NCBI RefSeq assembly: GCF_000379425.1
Contig: NZ_KB902183.1
Coordinates: 130 to 64,129, forward strand
Direction of reading: 5' to 3'
Source: Corynebacterium lubricantis DSM 45231
GTDB lineage: Bacteria; Actinomycetota; Actinomycetes; Mycobacteriales; Mycobacteriaceae
Length of the DNA: 64,000 nucleotides
Part shown: positions 34,924-45,285 of the stretch, piece by piece
Position numbering within the stretch: the first letter of the stretch is position 1
How the letters are laid out: every line of letters begins with the position of its first letter
Program-made: the position numbers and the translations under genes
The notes under the pieces: model-generated
The model's database searches: none
Told to the model about the DNA's origin: nothing
The model's input: the letters and a program-made list of their open reading frames with translations, nothing else

Positions 34924-36852
34924 ATGCGCAAAATTCGTTTCCCCCGCCTAGCTCGCCGACGCACTCTAGCAGCGGCAGTTGCGATTCCAACGGCGCTGGC
35001 AATGGGTATTTCCATTATGCCTGCCAACGCCCAGTCGAGCTCCGGCTCTAGCCTCTCGGATCACATCCGACCTTCGGATCCGCCACAGCGCACTCCGATC
35101 GAAACTGATTACAAGCCCATCATTGAAGGACTCCCCGAGGGAGTCTCTGTCGATCGCATCGAATGGCTGACCAACCGTCGCGTCGCGGTGTTCATTCAGT
35201 CCGCAGCGATGCCGGATGAACTGATCCAGGTCCAAATCCTCTTGGCGCGTGACTGGCACTCCAACCCCGAGAAGGACTTCCCAGAAGTCTGGGCACTCGA
35301 CGGTTTGCGCGCGCGTGAGGACGAGAGCGGCTGGACCATTGAGACCAACATCGAGCAGTTCTACGCCGACAAGAACGTCAACGTGATCATGCCAGTTGGT
35401 GGCGAGTCCTCCTTCTACTCGGATTGGCAGCAGCCAGACAATGGCAAGCACTACATGTGGGAGACCTTCCTGACTCAGGAACTCGTCCCAATCTTGGATA
35501 ACGAGTTCCGCTCGAGCCAGCGTCGCGCTGTGGTGGGCCTGTCCATGGGTGGCACCGCCGCAATGAACCTAGCAGAGCGTAACCCAGGAATGTTCGACTT
35601 CGTCGGCTCCTTCTCCGGCTACTTGGACACCACTACTCCGGGCATGCCGGAGGCGATTTCTGCCGCTCAGATGGATGCTGGTGGTTACAACTCGCGCGCA
35701 ATGTGGGGCGAGTACAACTCTCAGGATTGGATCGACCACGATCCGAAGCTTGGCGTTGACGCACTCAAGGACACCGTGGTTTACGTCTCCGCGGGTAACG
35801 GGCGCGAGGACCTAGCAGACACCGGCCCGACAATGGACTGGGCAAACAACCCAGCAGGCGTCGGCCTCGAGGTCATCTCACGCATGTCCACCAATACCTT
35901 CGAGAAATACGCACGGGACGCTGGCATCGATATCATCACGCGCTACCGACCATCCGGTGTGCACTCTTGGGGCTACTGGCAGTTCGAGATGGCGCAGGCC
36001 TGGCCGGAAATCGCGAACGCACTGGAGCTTCCTGAGGAAGACCGCGGTGCTGAATGTGCACCAACTGGTGACATCGCTAAGGCCACGGAAAGTGGCATTA
36101 TCGGCGAGTGCCTGAACAATGAGTACGACGTGGCCGATGGCGCGGGCAAGGCACAGGACTTCCGTAACGGTACCGCGTTCTGGTCGCCGGAGACCGGTGC
36201 TCAACCACTCTTCGGCTCGATCTTGGCCCGCTACAATGAGCTCGGCGGACCTTCCGGCTGGCTGGGCTTCCCGCAGACCGGTGAGACCAAGACACCTGAC
36301 GGGAAGGGCCGCTACGTTCACTTCGAAAACGGCTCCATCTACTGGACCGCATCCACGGGCGCATGGGCCATCCCGGGCGACATGTTCAAGGCGTGGGGCG
36401 AGAACGAGTACGAGCGCGGCGATCTGCGCTACCCAACCGGCGAAGCCGTGAAGATCGGCGATGGTTACGTCCAGCCTTTCCAAGGCGGCTTCCTCACCCG
36501 CAACCCGGATAACTCACACAATGTTGTCCACGGCGCGATTGCCACGAAGTATGGCGAAATCAATACCGCGCGCTCGGATCTGGGCTACCCAACCTCGAAC
36601 GAGATCTCCATCCAGGGCGGCGCATTCCAGCAGTTTGAGAACGGCAATATCTACTGGTCGGACAAGACTGGTGCGCACGTCATTTACTACGGTGGCATCT
36701 TCGACAAGTGGGGTGAATCTCGCTGGGAGCAGGGCCCATACGGATTCCCAACGTCCGATATGGAAAACATCCCAGCAGGTGGCCTGAAGATCGATTTCGA
36801 GAATGGCTCCATGACCGAGACCAACGGGCAGGTTAGGGAGAATAGGAACTAG
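34924..36852 (+). CDS. cop1: PS1/Cop1-type corynomycolyltransferase with LGFP repeats
   Basis: Major secreted mycolyltransferase (642 aa) of the PS1 (Csp1/Cop1) type. ATG 34924 follows AGGACAGGAA. The basic signal peptide with RRR ends near MPANAQS (about residue 37). The esterase domain covers ~50-380 with VVGLSMGG (Ser207) and a C-terminal GVHSWGYWQFE His. The C-terminal ~250 residues hold about four LGFP-type repeats (for example GWLGFPQTGE, RGDLRYPTGE, RSDLGYPTSNE, GPYGFPTSDME), thought to hold the enzyme to the cell wall. In C. glutamicum such repeats occur in Cop1 only among the mycolyltransferases. Strong codon bias suggests high expression. Confidence 0.95.
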   Translation: MRKIRFPRLARRRTLAAAVAIPTALAMGISIMPANAQSSSGSSLSDHIRPSDPPQRTPIETDYKPIIEGLPEGVSVDRIEWLTNRRVAVFIQSAAMPDELIQVQILLARDWHSNPEKDFPEVWALDGLRAREDESGWTIETNIEQFYADKNVNVIMPVGGESSFYSDWQQPDNGKHYMWETFLTQELVPILDNEFRSSQRRAVVGLSMGGTAAMNLAERNPGMFDFVGSFSGYLDTTTPGMPEAISAAQMDAGGYNSRAMWGEYNSQDWIDHDPKLGVDALKDTVVYVSAGNGREDLADTGPTMDWANNPAGVGLEVISRMSTNTFEKYARDAGIDIITRYRPSGVHSWGYWQFEMAQAWPEIANALELPEEDRGAECAPTGDIAKATESGIIGECLNNEYDVADGAGKAQDFRNGTAFWSPETGAQPLFGSILARYNELGGPSGWLGFPQTGETKTPDGKGRYVHFENGSIYWTASTGAWAIPGDMFKAWGENEYERGDLRYPTGEAVKIGDGYVQPFQGGFLTRNPDNSHNVVHGAIATKYGEINTARSDLGYPTSNEISIQGGAFQQFENGNIYWSDKTGAHVIYYGGIFDKWGESRWEQGPYGFPTSDMENIPAGGLKIDFENGSMTETNGQVRENRN

Positions 36853-36855
36853 ACC

Positions 36856-37353
36856 GTGCGAAAACTACTACTTGGAGCTCTTGCCGTAGCAACCAGCGTG
36901 TCGCTGGCGGCGTGCGGTGGAGCAACTGTCGATAGCGAGGATGTGACCACGCCGGTCGCGCCCCCGACATCGTCTTCCGCAGAATCCTCCACAGAGACGT
37001 CTGCATCTTCATCGGAGACCACCACTTCTCAAAGTTCCACCACTGCTAAGCCCCCGGCACCCGCCTCGGACCAACCGGAGGACATCGGTGCACGAGAGGT
37101 GGAGGAAGTGCCAGAACAATCGGTGCAATATTCACCGGAAGAACAGGCATTTCTCGACGAAGTCACAGCCAGTGACGTTAATGTCGACTCCGTTCAAGAC
37201 CAATTGATTGGTACCGCCCAGACTATTTGTGGGGGCGATACCGTCACGCGTGATGCGGTAGCGGGTCAACTCATCGAGCAAGGTCGCACCGACCTGACTC
37301 ATGCGGAGCTTACAAAGCTTCTCGACGATTCCGCGCACGCGAACCTGTGTTAA
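36856..37353 (+). CDS. DUF732 lipoprotein
   Basis: Exported lipoprotein (165 aa) with the signal MRKLLLGALAVATSVSLAAC and lipidated Cys20. A Ser/Thr/Pro/Glu-rich linker (about 25-80) leads to a C-terminal DUF732 domain (about 92-165: EEQAFLDEVTASDVNVDS, AQTICGG, ending in NLC) whose two Cys may form a disulfide. GTG start 3 bp after cop1 indicates one transcript with cop1, and the next gene, a cutinase-like lipase, follows after 15 bp. Function unknown; position suggests an accessory envelope role. Confidence 0.82.
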   Translation: MRKLLLGALAVATSVSLAACGGATVDSEDVTTPVAPPTSSSAESSTETSASSSETTTSQSSTTAKPPAPASDQPEDIGAREVEEVPEQSVQYSPEEQAFLDEVTASDVNVDSVQDQLIGTAQTICGGDTVTRDAVAGQLIEQGRTDLTHAELTKLLDDSAHANLC

Positions 37354-37368
37354 AGGAGCACGCACCTT

Positions 37369-38301
37369 ATGCGCCGTAAACCCGTGCGTAAATCCATTAT
37401 CGTCACTGCAGTCATTGTGATTATTGCCCTCATTGGTTTGAGTACATACCAGTACTTCACCACCAATGAGCGCACTCCACGCAGCCCCGATGGGGGAGGA
37501 CAGGCGGCACCTCCACCGGAGCAACCGGACTGGTGTCCTGCCGTGGAATTCATCTCGGCACCTGGCACGTGGGAATCGTCGCAAAGCGATGATCCGATCA
37601 ACCCGCAAGCAAACAAGCGCAGCTTCATGTTGTCGATCACGCAGCCACTGCAGCAGGAGTACACGCCGGATCACGTCAAGGTGTGGACGCTGCCGTACAC
37701 GGCGCAATTCCAGTCCATTCAGTCGCGCGAAGAGATGACCTACGACGATTCTCGTAACGAGGGCACGGCAACGCTCAACGCTGAGCTGAGTTACATGAAT
37801 GAGACGTGCCCGAACACGCAATTTATCCTTTCCGGTTTCTCCCAAGGTGCTGTCATTGTCGGCGACATTGCTTCGGAGATCGGGCAGGGCAGAGGCGTGA
37901 TCCCGGCGGACAAGGTGATCGGTGCGGCGATGATCGCGGATGGTCGGCGCGAAAACGGGGTAGGAATCAATCCTGGAAACGATCTCGGCGGAGTCGGTGC
38001 CGAGATTGCTCTTGCACCTGTTGAGGGATTGGTGCAACCGATCGTGCCGGGGGCGTCCATGCGCGGTGCGCGCGATGGTGGATTCGGTGCGCTGCAAGAC
38101 CGCGCCTATCAAATCTGTGCGCCTAACGACTCGATCTGTGACGCACCGTATGATGTGGGCAACGCACTCGGACGTGCACAGGAATTGGTCGAGGCGAACG
38201 GGTTGCATGCCCGGTACGCATCAAACCCGAACGTGATTCCGGATACGACCGCTAACCAGTGGGTTGTTGACTGGGCGCGCCAAGCGATTAACAATATTTA
38301 A
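37369..38301 (+). CDS. cutinase-family lipase/thioesterase (Rv3802c-like)
   Basis: Exported serine hydrolase (310 aa) of the cutinase family. A single N-terminal membrane helix (about 10-28) is followed by a Pro-rich linker and the catalytic domain. Nucleophile motif LSGFSQGA gives Ser158; the Asp lies in the CDAPYDVGN region and the His in GLHARYAS. Orthologue by position of M. tuberculosis Rv3802c (Culp6), an essential phospholipase/thioesterase next to fadD32 and tied to mycolate metabolism. The AAAGGAGC site precedes ATG. Probably the last gene of the cop1 transcript. Confidence 0.9.
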   Translation: MRRKPVRKSIIVTAVIVIIALIGLSTYQYFTTNERTPRSPDGGGQAAPPPEQPDWCPAVEFISAPGTWESSQSDDPINPQANKRSFMLSITQPLQQEYTPDHVKVWTLPYTAQFQSIQSREEMTYDDSRNEGTATLNAELSYMNETCPNTQFILSGFSQGAVIVGDIASEIGQGRGVIPADKVIGAAMIADGRRENGVGINPGNDLGGVGAEIALAPVEGLVQPIVPGASMRGARDGGFGALQDRAYQICAPNDSICDAPYDVGNALGRAQELVEANGLHARYASNPNVIPDTTANQWVVDWARQAINNI

Positions 38302-38401
38302 TCTTTGCTTACTGCTGTAACATTTCTGTTACTTAGTTTGGATAATGTAAGAAGTATTGTTTTCTGTAAAAAAGAAGTCGTTAATTACGAAAAGGAACCA
38401 C

Positions 38402-40237
38402 ATGGATCTTTCCAAGCTCATTGCCAATTTCTTCGATGAGAACGGCAACATCAAACTTGCCCCACAGCTCACCCTGGCCGGCATGGCAGAAATGATGTAC
38501 ATGGGTGACCTGCAGCTCGGCGGTGGCGAGCGTCATTGCCTGCGTTTCTGGGATTACTCGGAGAACCGTGACGGTACTCCGGTGGACTTCAACCGTACGG
38601 AGATCAATACCCGCATTAAGGCAGTTGCGGCTCGCCTGCAGCAGGTAGGCAAGATGGGCGATCGTGTAGCTATCTTGGCAGGCAACTCCCCTGAGTACAT
38701 CTTCGCTTTCGTTGGCGCACTGTACGCGGGCCAGGTGCCGGTGCCACTGTACGATCCGGAAGAACCAGGCCACGGCGATCACTTAAAGTCGGTGTTGGCA
38801 GATGCAACCGTGAAGACTGTTTTGACGAACACGACCTCTGCGGGCACCGTGCGCGAATACTTCTCGGAACTGCCATCGCGTGAGCGTCCCCGCGTCGTCG
38901 CGGTGGACTCCCTGCCAGACACACTGGCACAGTCCTACGTCAATCCTTCGGCTACGCCAGAAGGCCAGATGGCTGCGATGATGCAGACCAGCATGCCGAT
39001 TGATTCTTCCGCATTCTTGCAGTACACCTCGGGTTCCACCCGCAACCCAGCGGGTGTGGAGCTGACCAACCGCTCCATCTTGACCAACGTGCTGCAGATC
39101 TACACCGGCGCTCAGCTGAAAATGCCATTGCGCCTGTCCACCTGGCTGCCACTGCACCACGACATGGGCATCATCTTGACCCTGTTCGTCGTGATCCTAG
39201 GCCTTGAGTTTGAACTGATGGCTCCGCGCGACTTCGTGCAGCAGCCAAAGCGCTGGATTGACCAGCTGAACAAGCGCGAGGACGACGACGAGAAGAACAT
39301 CTACGCCGTGGTACCAAACTTCGCCCTCGAGCTGGCGTCTCGTTACGGCAAGCCGGCCGACGGCGAAACCCTGGACCTCTCCCGCGTGGACGGCATCATC
39401 ATCGGTTCCGAGCCAGTTATGGAATCGGCAGTCGAGTCCTTTGCCGCCGTCTTCGAGCCTTATGGCCTTGACCGCAAGGTCCTGCGTCCTTCCTACGGCC
39501 TGGCCGAGGCATCGCTGCTCCTTTCCACCCCGCAAACCGAAGAGCGCCCAGTCTTCGCCAAGTTCGACCGCGAACAGTTGGCAGCAGGTAAGGCAGTCAA
39601 GTCCGAGGACGGCGTTTCCTTCGCCTCCAACGGCCAACCTGTGTCCAACCTCTTCTTCACCATCGTTGACCCAGAGACCAAGGCGGAGCTCGCCGACGGC
39701 GAGATCGGTGAGCTGTGGGCACACGGTGAGAACATGGCTGTGGGCTACCTTGGTCGCGAGGAAGAATCGAAGGAGACCTTCGAGAACAGCATCGGCGAGC
39801 TGCTGAGCGAGACCCGTGTTCCTGATGCCCCTACCGATGGCTGGTTGGCCACCGGTGACTTGGGCACCATCCTCGACGGTCAGCTCTACATCACCGGTCG
39901 TCTCAAGGATCTCGTGGTCATCGCTGGCCGCAACCACTACCCGCAGGACATCGAGGCCACTGTCACCGAGGCTTCCGAGCACGTCCGCCCAGACTCCGTG
40001 GCAGCGTTCGCTGTCGCCGGTGACGATGTGGAGAAGCTGGTTCTGTTCGTTGAGCGTGCCGACGATGTCAGCGCCGACGGCGACGCAGCAGCCGATGAAG
40101 AAATTCGCGCTGCCGTGACCAAGGTGCATGGCATTTCCCCCGATGTAGTGCGCTTCTGCGCCCCTGGCGAGATTGCTCGCTCTTCTTCCGGCAAGATCGC
40201 GCGTCGCGTCAACCAGAAAAACTACTTGGCCGAGTAA
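38402..40237 (+). CDS. fadD32: long-chain fatty-acyl-AMP ligase FadD32
   Basis: Acyl-AMP ligase (611 aa) that activates the meromycolate-type fatty acid and hands it to the N-terminal carrier domain of Pks13. The ATP-binding P-loop is YTSGSTRNPAGVELT; STWLPLHHDMGI, PSYGLAEASLLLS, DGWLATGDLG and TGRLKDLVVIAGRNHYPQDIE are the other adenylation-family blocks. The family-specific insertion that favours acyl-AMP over CoA release is expected after the SSH region. ATG 38402 follows AAAAGGAACC; an in-frame upstream start at 38357 lacks a site. The stop lies inside an 11-bp tandem duplication. Confidence 0.95.
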   Translation: MDLSKLIANFFDENGNIKLAPQLTLAGMAEMMYMGDLQLGGGERHCLRFWDYSENRDGTPVDFNRTEINTRIKAVAARLQQVGKMGDRVAILAGNSPEYIFAFVGALYAGQVPVPLYDPEEPGHGDHLKSVLADATVKTVLTNTTSAGTVREYFSELPSRERPRVVAVDSLPDTLAQSYVNPSATPEGQMAAMMQTSMPIDSSAFLQYTSGSTRNPAGVELTNRSILTNVLQIYTGAQLKMPLRLSTWLPLHHDMGIILTLFVVILGLEFELMAPRDFVQQPKRWIDQLNKREDDDEKNIYAVVPNFALELASRYGKPADGETLDLSRVDGIIIGSEPVMESAVESFAAVFEPYGLDRKVLRPSYGLAEASLLLSTPQTEERPVFAKFDREQLAAGKAVKSEDGVSFASNGQPVSNLFFTIVDPETKAELADGEIGELWAHGENMAVGYLGREEESKETFENSIGELLSETRVPDAPTDGWLATGDLGTILDGQLYITGRLKDLVVIAGRNHYPQDIEATVTEASEHVRPDSVAAFAVAGDDVEKLVLFVERADDVSADGDAAADEEIRAAVTKVHGISPDVVRFCAPGEIARSSSGKIARRVNQKNYLAE

Positions 40238-40255
40238 GTAGTCAGTAAGTAGTCA
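40234..40255 (+). repeat. 11-bp tandem duplication at the fadD32 stop codon
   Basis: GTAAGTAGTCA is present twice head to tail, starting with the last base before the TAA. It does not change the protein. Confidence 0.7.
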
Positions 40256-40271
40256 GTGAATGAGGGGGGAT

Positions 40272-40302
40272 CCGAGCTTGTGAGCTCGGGTTTCCTCTTT
40301 TT
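40272..40302 (+). terminator. probable terminator after fadD32
   Basis: A 7-bp stem CCGAGCT/AGCTCGG with loop TGTG followed by GTTTCCTCTTTTT. It is short, so partial read-through into pks13 is possible. The remaining gap up to 40484 contains a TTTCACC / GGTGAAA inverted pair (40344-40350 and 40378-40384) but no gene. Confidence 0.6.
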
Positions 40303-40484
40303 ACGTGCCCTTCTGCGTGCAGCGGTGGATAACTTTTTGCATTTCACCTGTTAAGTGTGTGGCAAAACTTCCTCATGGTGAAACAAAGTGCAACAATGAA
40401 ACGATATGCTGGTAGGCTTCATTGACTTTGTTGGCGAATTAGGCTGACAGCATGGCCGCAGACGGAAGGATCGGGTAAGCGTAA

Positions 40485-43400
40485 ATGACTGAAAGCGCAA
40501 GCACTCACAATATGACTGAGGAAGAACTTTCCCAGTGGATGTTGAACTGGGTGTCACAGGCAACTGAAGTGCCCCTAGAAGAGCTTGATACAGATAAGCC
40601 TTTAGAATCTTTCGGCCTTGCCTCGCGCGATGCAGTAGTCCTGTCTGGCGAGCTAGAGAACCTGCTCGGCCGCCAGCTGGACCCGACAATTGCGTATGAG
40701 TACCCAACCATCGCCGGTTTGGCGAAGCACCTGATCCAGGGAGAAACCAAGGTTTCAGGTGAGCGCAAGCGCACCTACTCTGCGCCTCAGTCCAGCACCC
40801 CGGGCACCCATGACGTGGCCATCGTTGGCCGAGCGGGCCGTTTCCCACAGGCGGACAATGTCGATGAGTTTTGGAGCATGCTCGTCGAAGGCCGCGGTGC
40901 TACCGGTCCGCTGCCCGAAGGTCGCTGGGCGGAATACTCCAGCGACCCAGTCATGGCCGCGAAGATGAAGCAGCAAAACACCACTGGTGGTTACTTCGAC
41001 GACATTTCTACGTTCGACAACGAGTTTTTCGGGTTGTCTCCTCTGGAGGCCACCAATATGGATCCGCAGCAGCGCATCATGCTGGAGCTGACCTGGGAGG
41101 CATTGGAAGACGCACACCTGCCTGCGAACCAGCTGCGTGGCGAGTCCGTCGGCGTGTTCGTGGGTTCCTCGAATAATGACTACGGCATGTTGGTCACCTC
41201 GGATTCTTCCGAGGCGCACCCCTACGCCCTGACCGGCACCGCCAGCTCGATTATCCCGAACCGTATTTCCTATGCGTTCGACTTCCGTGGCCCCTCCATG
41301 AATGTGGACACGGCATGTTCTTCTTCGCTCGTGGCGGTGCACCACGCTGTGCGCGCGTTGCGTGACGGCGAGGCCGAAGTGGCTGTCGCCGGTGGCGTCA
41401 ACGTGCTGGCCAACCCCTTCGTGTCCACCGCCTTCGGTGAACTCGGCGTGATCAGCCCAACGGGCGCAATCCACGCCTTTTCCGACGACGCCGACGGTTT
41501 CGTCCGCGCGGACGCGGCAGGTGTGGTGATTTTGAAGCGTGTCGACGACGCACTGCGCGACGGCGACAACATTCTTGCTGTGATCAAGGGCTCGGCGACG
41601 AACTCGGACGGTCACTCCAACGGCCTGACCGCCCCGAACCCGGACGCCCAGGTGGACGTATTGCGCCGCGCGTATGCGGATGCCGGCGTGGATCCATCTG
41701 AGGTCGACTACGTTGAGGCGCACGGTACGGGCACCATCTTGGGTGACCCCATCGAGGCATCGGCATTGGGAGAGGTCCTCGGCGAGGGACGCGAACCCAA
41801 GCACCCCACGCTTCTGGGGTCGGCGAAGTCCAACATTGGACACTCGGAGTCCGCTGCAGGTGTTGTTGCCCTGATCAAGGTGCTTGAATCCTTCGAGCAC
41901 GACACCCTGCCGCCAAGCATCAACTTCTCCGAGCCGAATCACTTCATTGACTTCGACAAGGAACGCCTCGAGATTGTCGAGGATGCCCGCGAGTGGCCGA
42001 AGTACTCGGGTCGTCGCATCGCGGGTGTGTCCGGCTTCGGTTTCGGTGGCACGAACGCCCACCTGGTTGTCGCAGACTTCGATTCCGCAGAATACGACGT
42101 GGACGCCACCCACGCTCCGGCGCAGCTTTTCGACGATGAAAACCCCAACGCCGTAGCTTTGCCAGTCAGTGGCCTGCTGCCTTCTCGTCGTAAAGCGGCC
42201 GCCGCAACCTTGGCTGACTTCCTTGAGCCGCTTGCCGACGAGGAGCTTGTCCCTGTCGCGCGCTCGCTGGCGAAGCACAACCATGGTCGCTCCCGTGCGG
42301 TCGTGCAGACTAATTCCGTCGAAGACGCGGTCAAGCGCCTGCGCCAGATCGCCGACGGCAAGGTGTCGGTGGGTATCACCGCGGCGGACTCGCCAAATAC
42401 CGCCGGTCCTGTCTTTGTGTACTCGGGCTTCGGCTCGCAGCACCGCAAGATGGCGAAGAAGCTGGTACAGGTCTCGCCATTCTTCAAATCGCGTATCGAA
42501 GAGCTCGACCAGGTCGTTGACTTTGAGGCTGGTTGGTCGATGATGGAACTCATCCTCGACGACGAGCAGACCTATGATACGAACACGGCACAGGTCACCA
42601 TCACCGCGATCCAGATCGCGCTGACCGACCTGCTCGCAGAGATTGGCGTGAAGCCGGCTGCAGTCTCCGCGATGTCCATGGGTGAGATCGCTGCTGGATA
42701 CGCATCCGGCGGTATCTCTGACCGCGACGCCATGCTGATTGCGTGCCACCGCGCGCGCCTGATGGGCGAGGGCGAAGCGATGGTCACAGGCACCGATCAG
42801 GAAGGTGCGATGGCGGTCGTGGAATTCGGCCGCGACGCGCTGGCTGAGTTCGTCGACGCTCATGAAGAAGCCGCGGGCATCGAACCCGCCGTGTACGCAG
42901 GTCCAGGCATGACCACCGTGGGTGGCCCGGCTGCATCCGTGGACTTCCTCGTGGAAACCCTCGAAGCAGAGGGCAAGTTCGCCCGAAAGATGAAGGTCAA
43001 GGGCGCCGGTCATACCTCGGCGCTGGACCCGATCATGGGCGATCTCGCCTTCGAGATCTCCGGTATTGAGGCGAAGCCGCTGCAAATTCCGCTGTTCTCC
43101 TCCGTGGATCGCGGCGTGACCCACTTGCCTGGCGAGGTTGTCCACACCGACGATTACTTCCTGCGCATGACGCGCCAGCCGGTGTACTTCCAGGACGCCA
43201 CCGAGCAGGCATTCGCCGCAGGCCACACGATTTTGGTGGAGGTCTGCCCGAACCCTGTTGCCATGATGGGCATGATGAACACCGCGTTCTCTGTGGGCAA
43301 GCCTGACGCGCAGCTGCTGTTCACGCTCAAGCGCAAGGTCGATGAGGTGGAATCCCTGCGTGATCTGGCTGTCAAGATGTATGTTGCAGGCCAGGACGTG

Positions 43401-45284
43401 GATTTCACCGCGTTCTACGGCGATGGTCCCCTCCTTGCTACGCCACACACGACTTTCGAGGACACCAAGTATTGGACGGCCGCTCGCCCAAGCGCGGGTG
43501 GAACAGGCGAGCTTCCTGGCGCGCGCGTGAACCTGCCAGACGGCAAGACCGCCTTCGGCGCACAAGCCGACCAGGTCTTTAGCCCGCATCAATTGATCGA
43601 GGCGGCGGCCGAGATCGTCGCCCCAGGCTCGAAGATCATCGCTACGGAGGAGCGCGGATCGCTGCCATCCAACGGTGAGGTGACCACGCTCGTCGAATCC
43701 TCCTTGGGTGGTTTGACCATCAAGGTGTGGGCAGCTGACCAACTGGTCGCAGAAGGCTTTGCGACGACGCTTGCGCTCGACACGCCTTCCACAGTCCCAG
43801 GAGTGTCTGAATACACCCAGGTAGAGGCCTCTTCTGAGTCGAAGGCGCCATCCTTTACCGATATCGACGTCGAGCAGGTCCGCTGGGATCCCACAAGCGG
43901 AGAATCGGTGGAGGACCGTCTGCGTTCGATCGTCGGCGAATCCATGGGCTACGACGTGGATGACCTTCCGCTGGAGCTGCCCCTGATTGATCTGGGCTTG
44001 GATTCGCTCATGGGCATGCGCATCAAGAACCGTGTGGAGAACGATTTCCAGATCCCACCGCTCAACGTCCAGGTCCTGCGTGATGCTTCCGTTGCGGATG
44101 TGATCACCATGGTCGAAGATGCCGTCGCAGGTGTTGCAGCCGAGCCTGCTGAACCAGCTGAAACTGTTGAAGCCGCAGGATCGGACGCTGACTCAGACGC
44201 ACCCGTCCAGGGTGTTGGTGTTGCCCCACGCGATGCTTCCGAGCGCATGGTCTTCGGCGCCTGGGCAAAGTACACCGGCGCAGCGGCCGCAGGCGTGACC
44301 TCGGCGCTGCCTGAGATCACCGAGGAGCAGGCGTGTAATATCGCTGCGCACCTCACGGAGCGCTCCGGGATTTCCATCACCGGCACTGAAGTCAGCGACG
44401 CCGAGACGCTGGAGCCGCTGGCCAACCGCGTCCGTGAAGGCCTCGAGACCGAGGTCGAGGGCAACATCCGCGTGCTGCGCGAGCGCACCTCGGACGAGGC
44501 TCCGAGCGTGTTTATGTTCCACCCGGCAGGCGGCACCACCGTCGTGTACGAGCCGTTGACTCGTCGTCTAGCGGACAACGTGCCCGTCTACGGCGTCGAA
44601 CGCCTCGAGGGCTCGCTGGAGGACCGCGCCGCGGCCTACATCGACGACATTGTGCGTCTCTCGGCCGGCAAGCCGGTCGTGCTCGGCGGTTGGTCCTTCG
44701 GCGGCGCGCTCGCCTACGAGGTTGCGCACCAGCTCCAGGACACGGACGTCGAGGTTGCGTTCATTTCGCTGTTGGACACAACCCAACCTGCCGAGCCGAT
44801 CCCGGACACCATGGAGGAGACGAAGGCTCGCTGGCAGCGCTACGCTGACTTCGCGGCCGACACCTACGGTCTCGAGTTCGACGTGCCTTTCGAGCTGCTG
44901 GAAACCGCTGGCGAGGAAGCCCTGATGGGCATGCTGGAGCATGTCTTGGCTACAACCGATGCGTCCGCGCACGGCCTGTCCGCAGGTGTGCTCGAGCACC
45001 AGCGCGCGAGCTTCGTGGACAACCAGATTCTGGGCAAGATCGACTTCGCACGCTGGGCTGGCGTGGATGTTCCCGTCCTGCTGTTCCGCTCCGAGCGGAT
45101 GCACGACGGCGCGATTACCCTAGAACCGCGTTACGCCCACGTCGCCGAGGACGGCAACTGGGGCCAGATCGTTTCGGATTTGACCATCGTGCAGTGCCCG
45201 GGCGATCACTTGGCCATGCCGGATGAACCGGTGATCGGCATCGTCGGCAAGCATATGAATGAGTGGATTGAGAGGTACAGCTAA
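40485..45284 (+). CDS. pks13: polyketide synthase Pks13 (mycolic acid condensase)
   Basis: Type I polyketide synthase (1599 aa) that performs the Claisen condensation joining two fatty acids into a 2-alkyl-3-keto ester, the corynomycolate precursor. Domain order and active residues: N-terminal acyl carrier (Ser47 in FGLASRDA), ketosynthase (DTACSSS, Cys278; EAHGTGT; NIGHSESAAG), acyltransferase (AMSMGEIAAG, Ser731), second acyl carrier (LGLDSLMGMR, Ser1174), and thioesterase/acyl-trehalose-forming domain (GGWSFGGALAYE, Ser1404). There is no reducing domain, as expected. FadD32 loads the first carrier; the AccD3-containing carboxylase supplies the carboxyacyl-CoA for the acyltransferase. The accD3 gene starts at once after the stop. 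Confidence 0.98.
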   Translation: MTESASTHNMTEEELSQWMLNWVSQATEVPLEELDTDKPLESFGLASRDAVVLSGELENLLGRQLDPTIAYEYPTIAGLAKHLIQGETKVSGERKRTYSAPQSSTPGTHDVAIVGRAGRFPQADNVDEFWSMLVEGRGATGPLPEGRWAEYSSDPVMAAKMKQQNTTGGYFDDISTFDNEFFGLSPLEATNMDPQQRIMLELTWEALEDAHLPANQLRGESVGVFVGSSNNDYGMLVTSDSSEAHPYALTGTASSIIPNRISYAFDFRGPSMNVDTACSSSLVAVHHAVRALRDGEAEVAVAGGVNVLANPFVSTAFGELGVISPTGAIHAFSDDADGFVRADAAGVVILKRVDDALRDGDNILAVIKGSATNSDGHSNGLTAPNPDAQVDVLRRAYADAGVDPSEVDYVEAHGTGTILGDPIEASALGEVLGEGREPKHPTLLGSAKSNIGHSESAAGVVALIKVLESFEHDTLPPSINFSEPNHFIDFDKERLEIVEDAREWPKYSGRRIAGVSGFGFGGTNAHLVVADFDSAEYDVDATHAPAQLFDDENPNAVALPVSGLLPSRRKAAAATLADFLEPLADEELVPVARSLAKHNHGRSRAVVQTNSVEDAVKRLRQIADGKVSVGITAADSPNTAGPVFVYSGFGSQHRKMAKKLVQVSPFFKSRIEELDQVVDFEAGWSMMELILDDEQTYDTNTAQVTITAIQIALTDLLAEIGVKPAAVSAMSMGEIAAGYASGGISDRDAMLIACHRARLMGEGEAMVTGTDQEGAMAVVEFGRDALAEFVDAHEEAAGIEPAVYAGPGMTTVGGPAASVDFLVETLEAEGKFARKMKVKGAGHTSALDPIMGDLAFEISGIEAKPLQIPLFSSVDRGVTHLPGEVVHTDDYFLRMTRQPVYFQDATEQAFAAGHTILVEVCPNPVAMMGMMNTAFSVGKPDAQLLFTLKRKVDEVESLRDLAVKMYVAGQDVDFTAFYGDGPLLATPHTTFEDTKYWTAARPSAGGTGELPGARVNLPDGKTAFGAQADQVFSPHQLIEAAAEIVAPGSKIIATEERGSLPSNGEVTTLVESSLGGLTIKVWAADQLVAEGFATTLALDTPSTVPGVSEYTQVEASSESKAPSFTDIDVEQVRWDPTSGESVEDRLRSIVGESMGYDVDDLPLELPLIDLGLDSLMGMRIKNRVENDFQIPPLNVQVLRDASVADVITMVEDAVAGVAAEPAEPAETVEAAGSDADSDAPVQGVGVAPRDASERMVFGAWAKYTGAAAAGVTSALPEITEEQACNIAAHLTERSGISITGTEVSDAETLEPLANRVREGLETEVEGNIRVLRERTSDEAPSVFMFHPAGGTTVVYEPLTRRLADNVPVYGVERLEGSLEDRAAAYIDDIVRLSAGKPVVLGGWSFGGALAYEVAHQLQDTDVEVAFISLLDTTQPAEPIPDTMEETKARWQRYADFAADTYGLEFDVPFELLETAGEEALMGMLEHVLATTDASAHGLSAGVLEHQRASFVDNQILGKIDFARWAGVDVPVLLFRSERMHDGAITLEPRYAHVAEDGNWGQIVSDLTIVQCPGDHLAMPDEPVIGIVGKHMNEWIERYS

Positions 45285-45285
45285 G

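Noticed and set aside
34655-34951. 98-codon frame between cmt2 and cop1
   Set aside because: Begins within the terminator tail, overlaps the cop1 start and has no homologous features.
40755-43742. 995-codon minus-strand frame opposite pks13
   Set aside because: Very long but is a mirror of the high-GC pks13 codons; product is His/Arg/Val-rich with no domain, and Pks13 motifs prove the plus strand.
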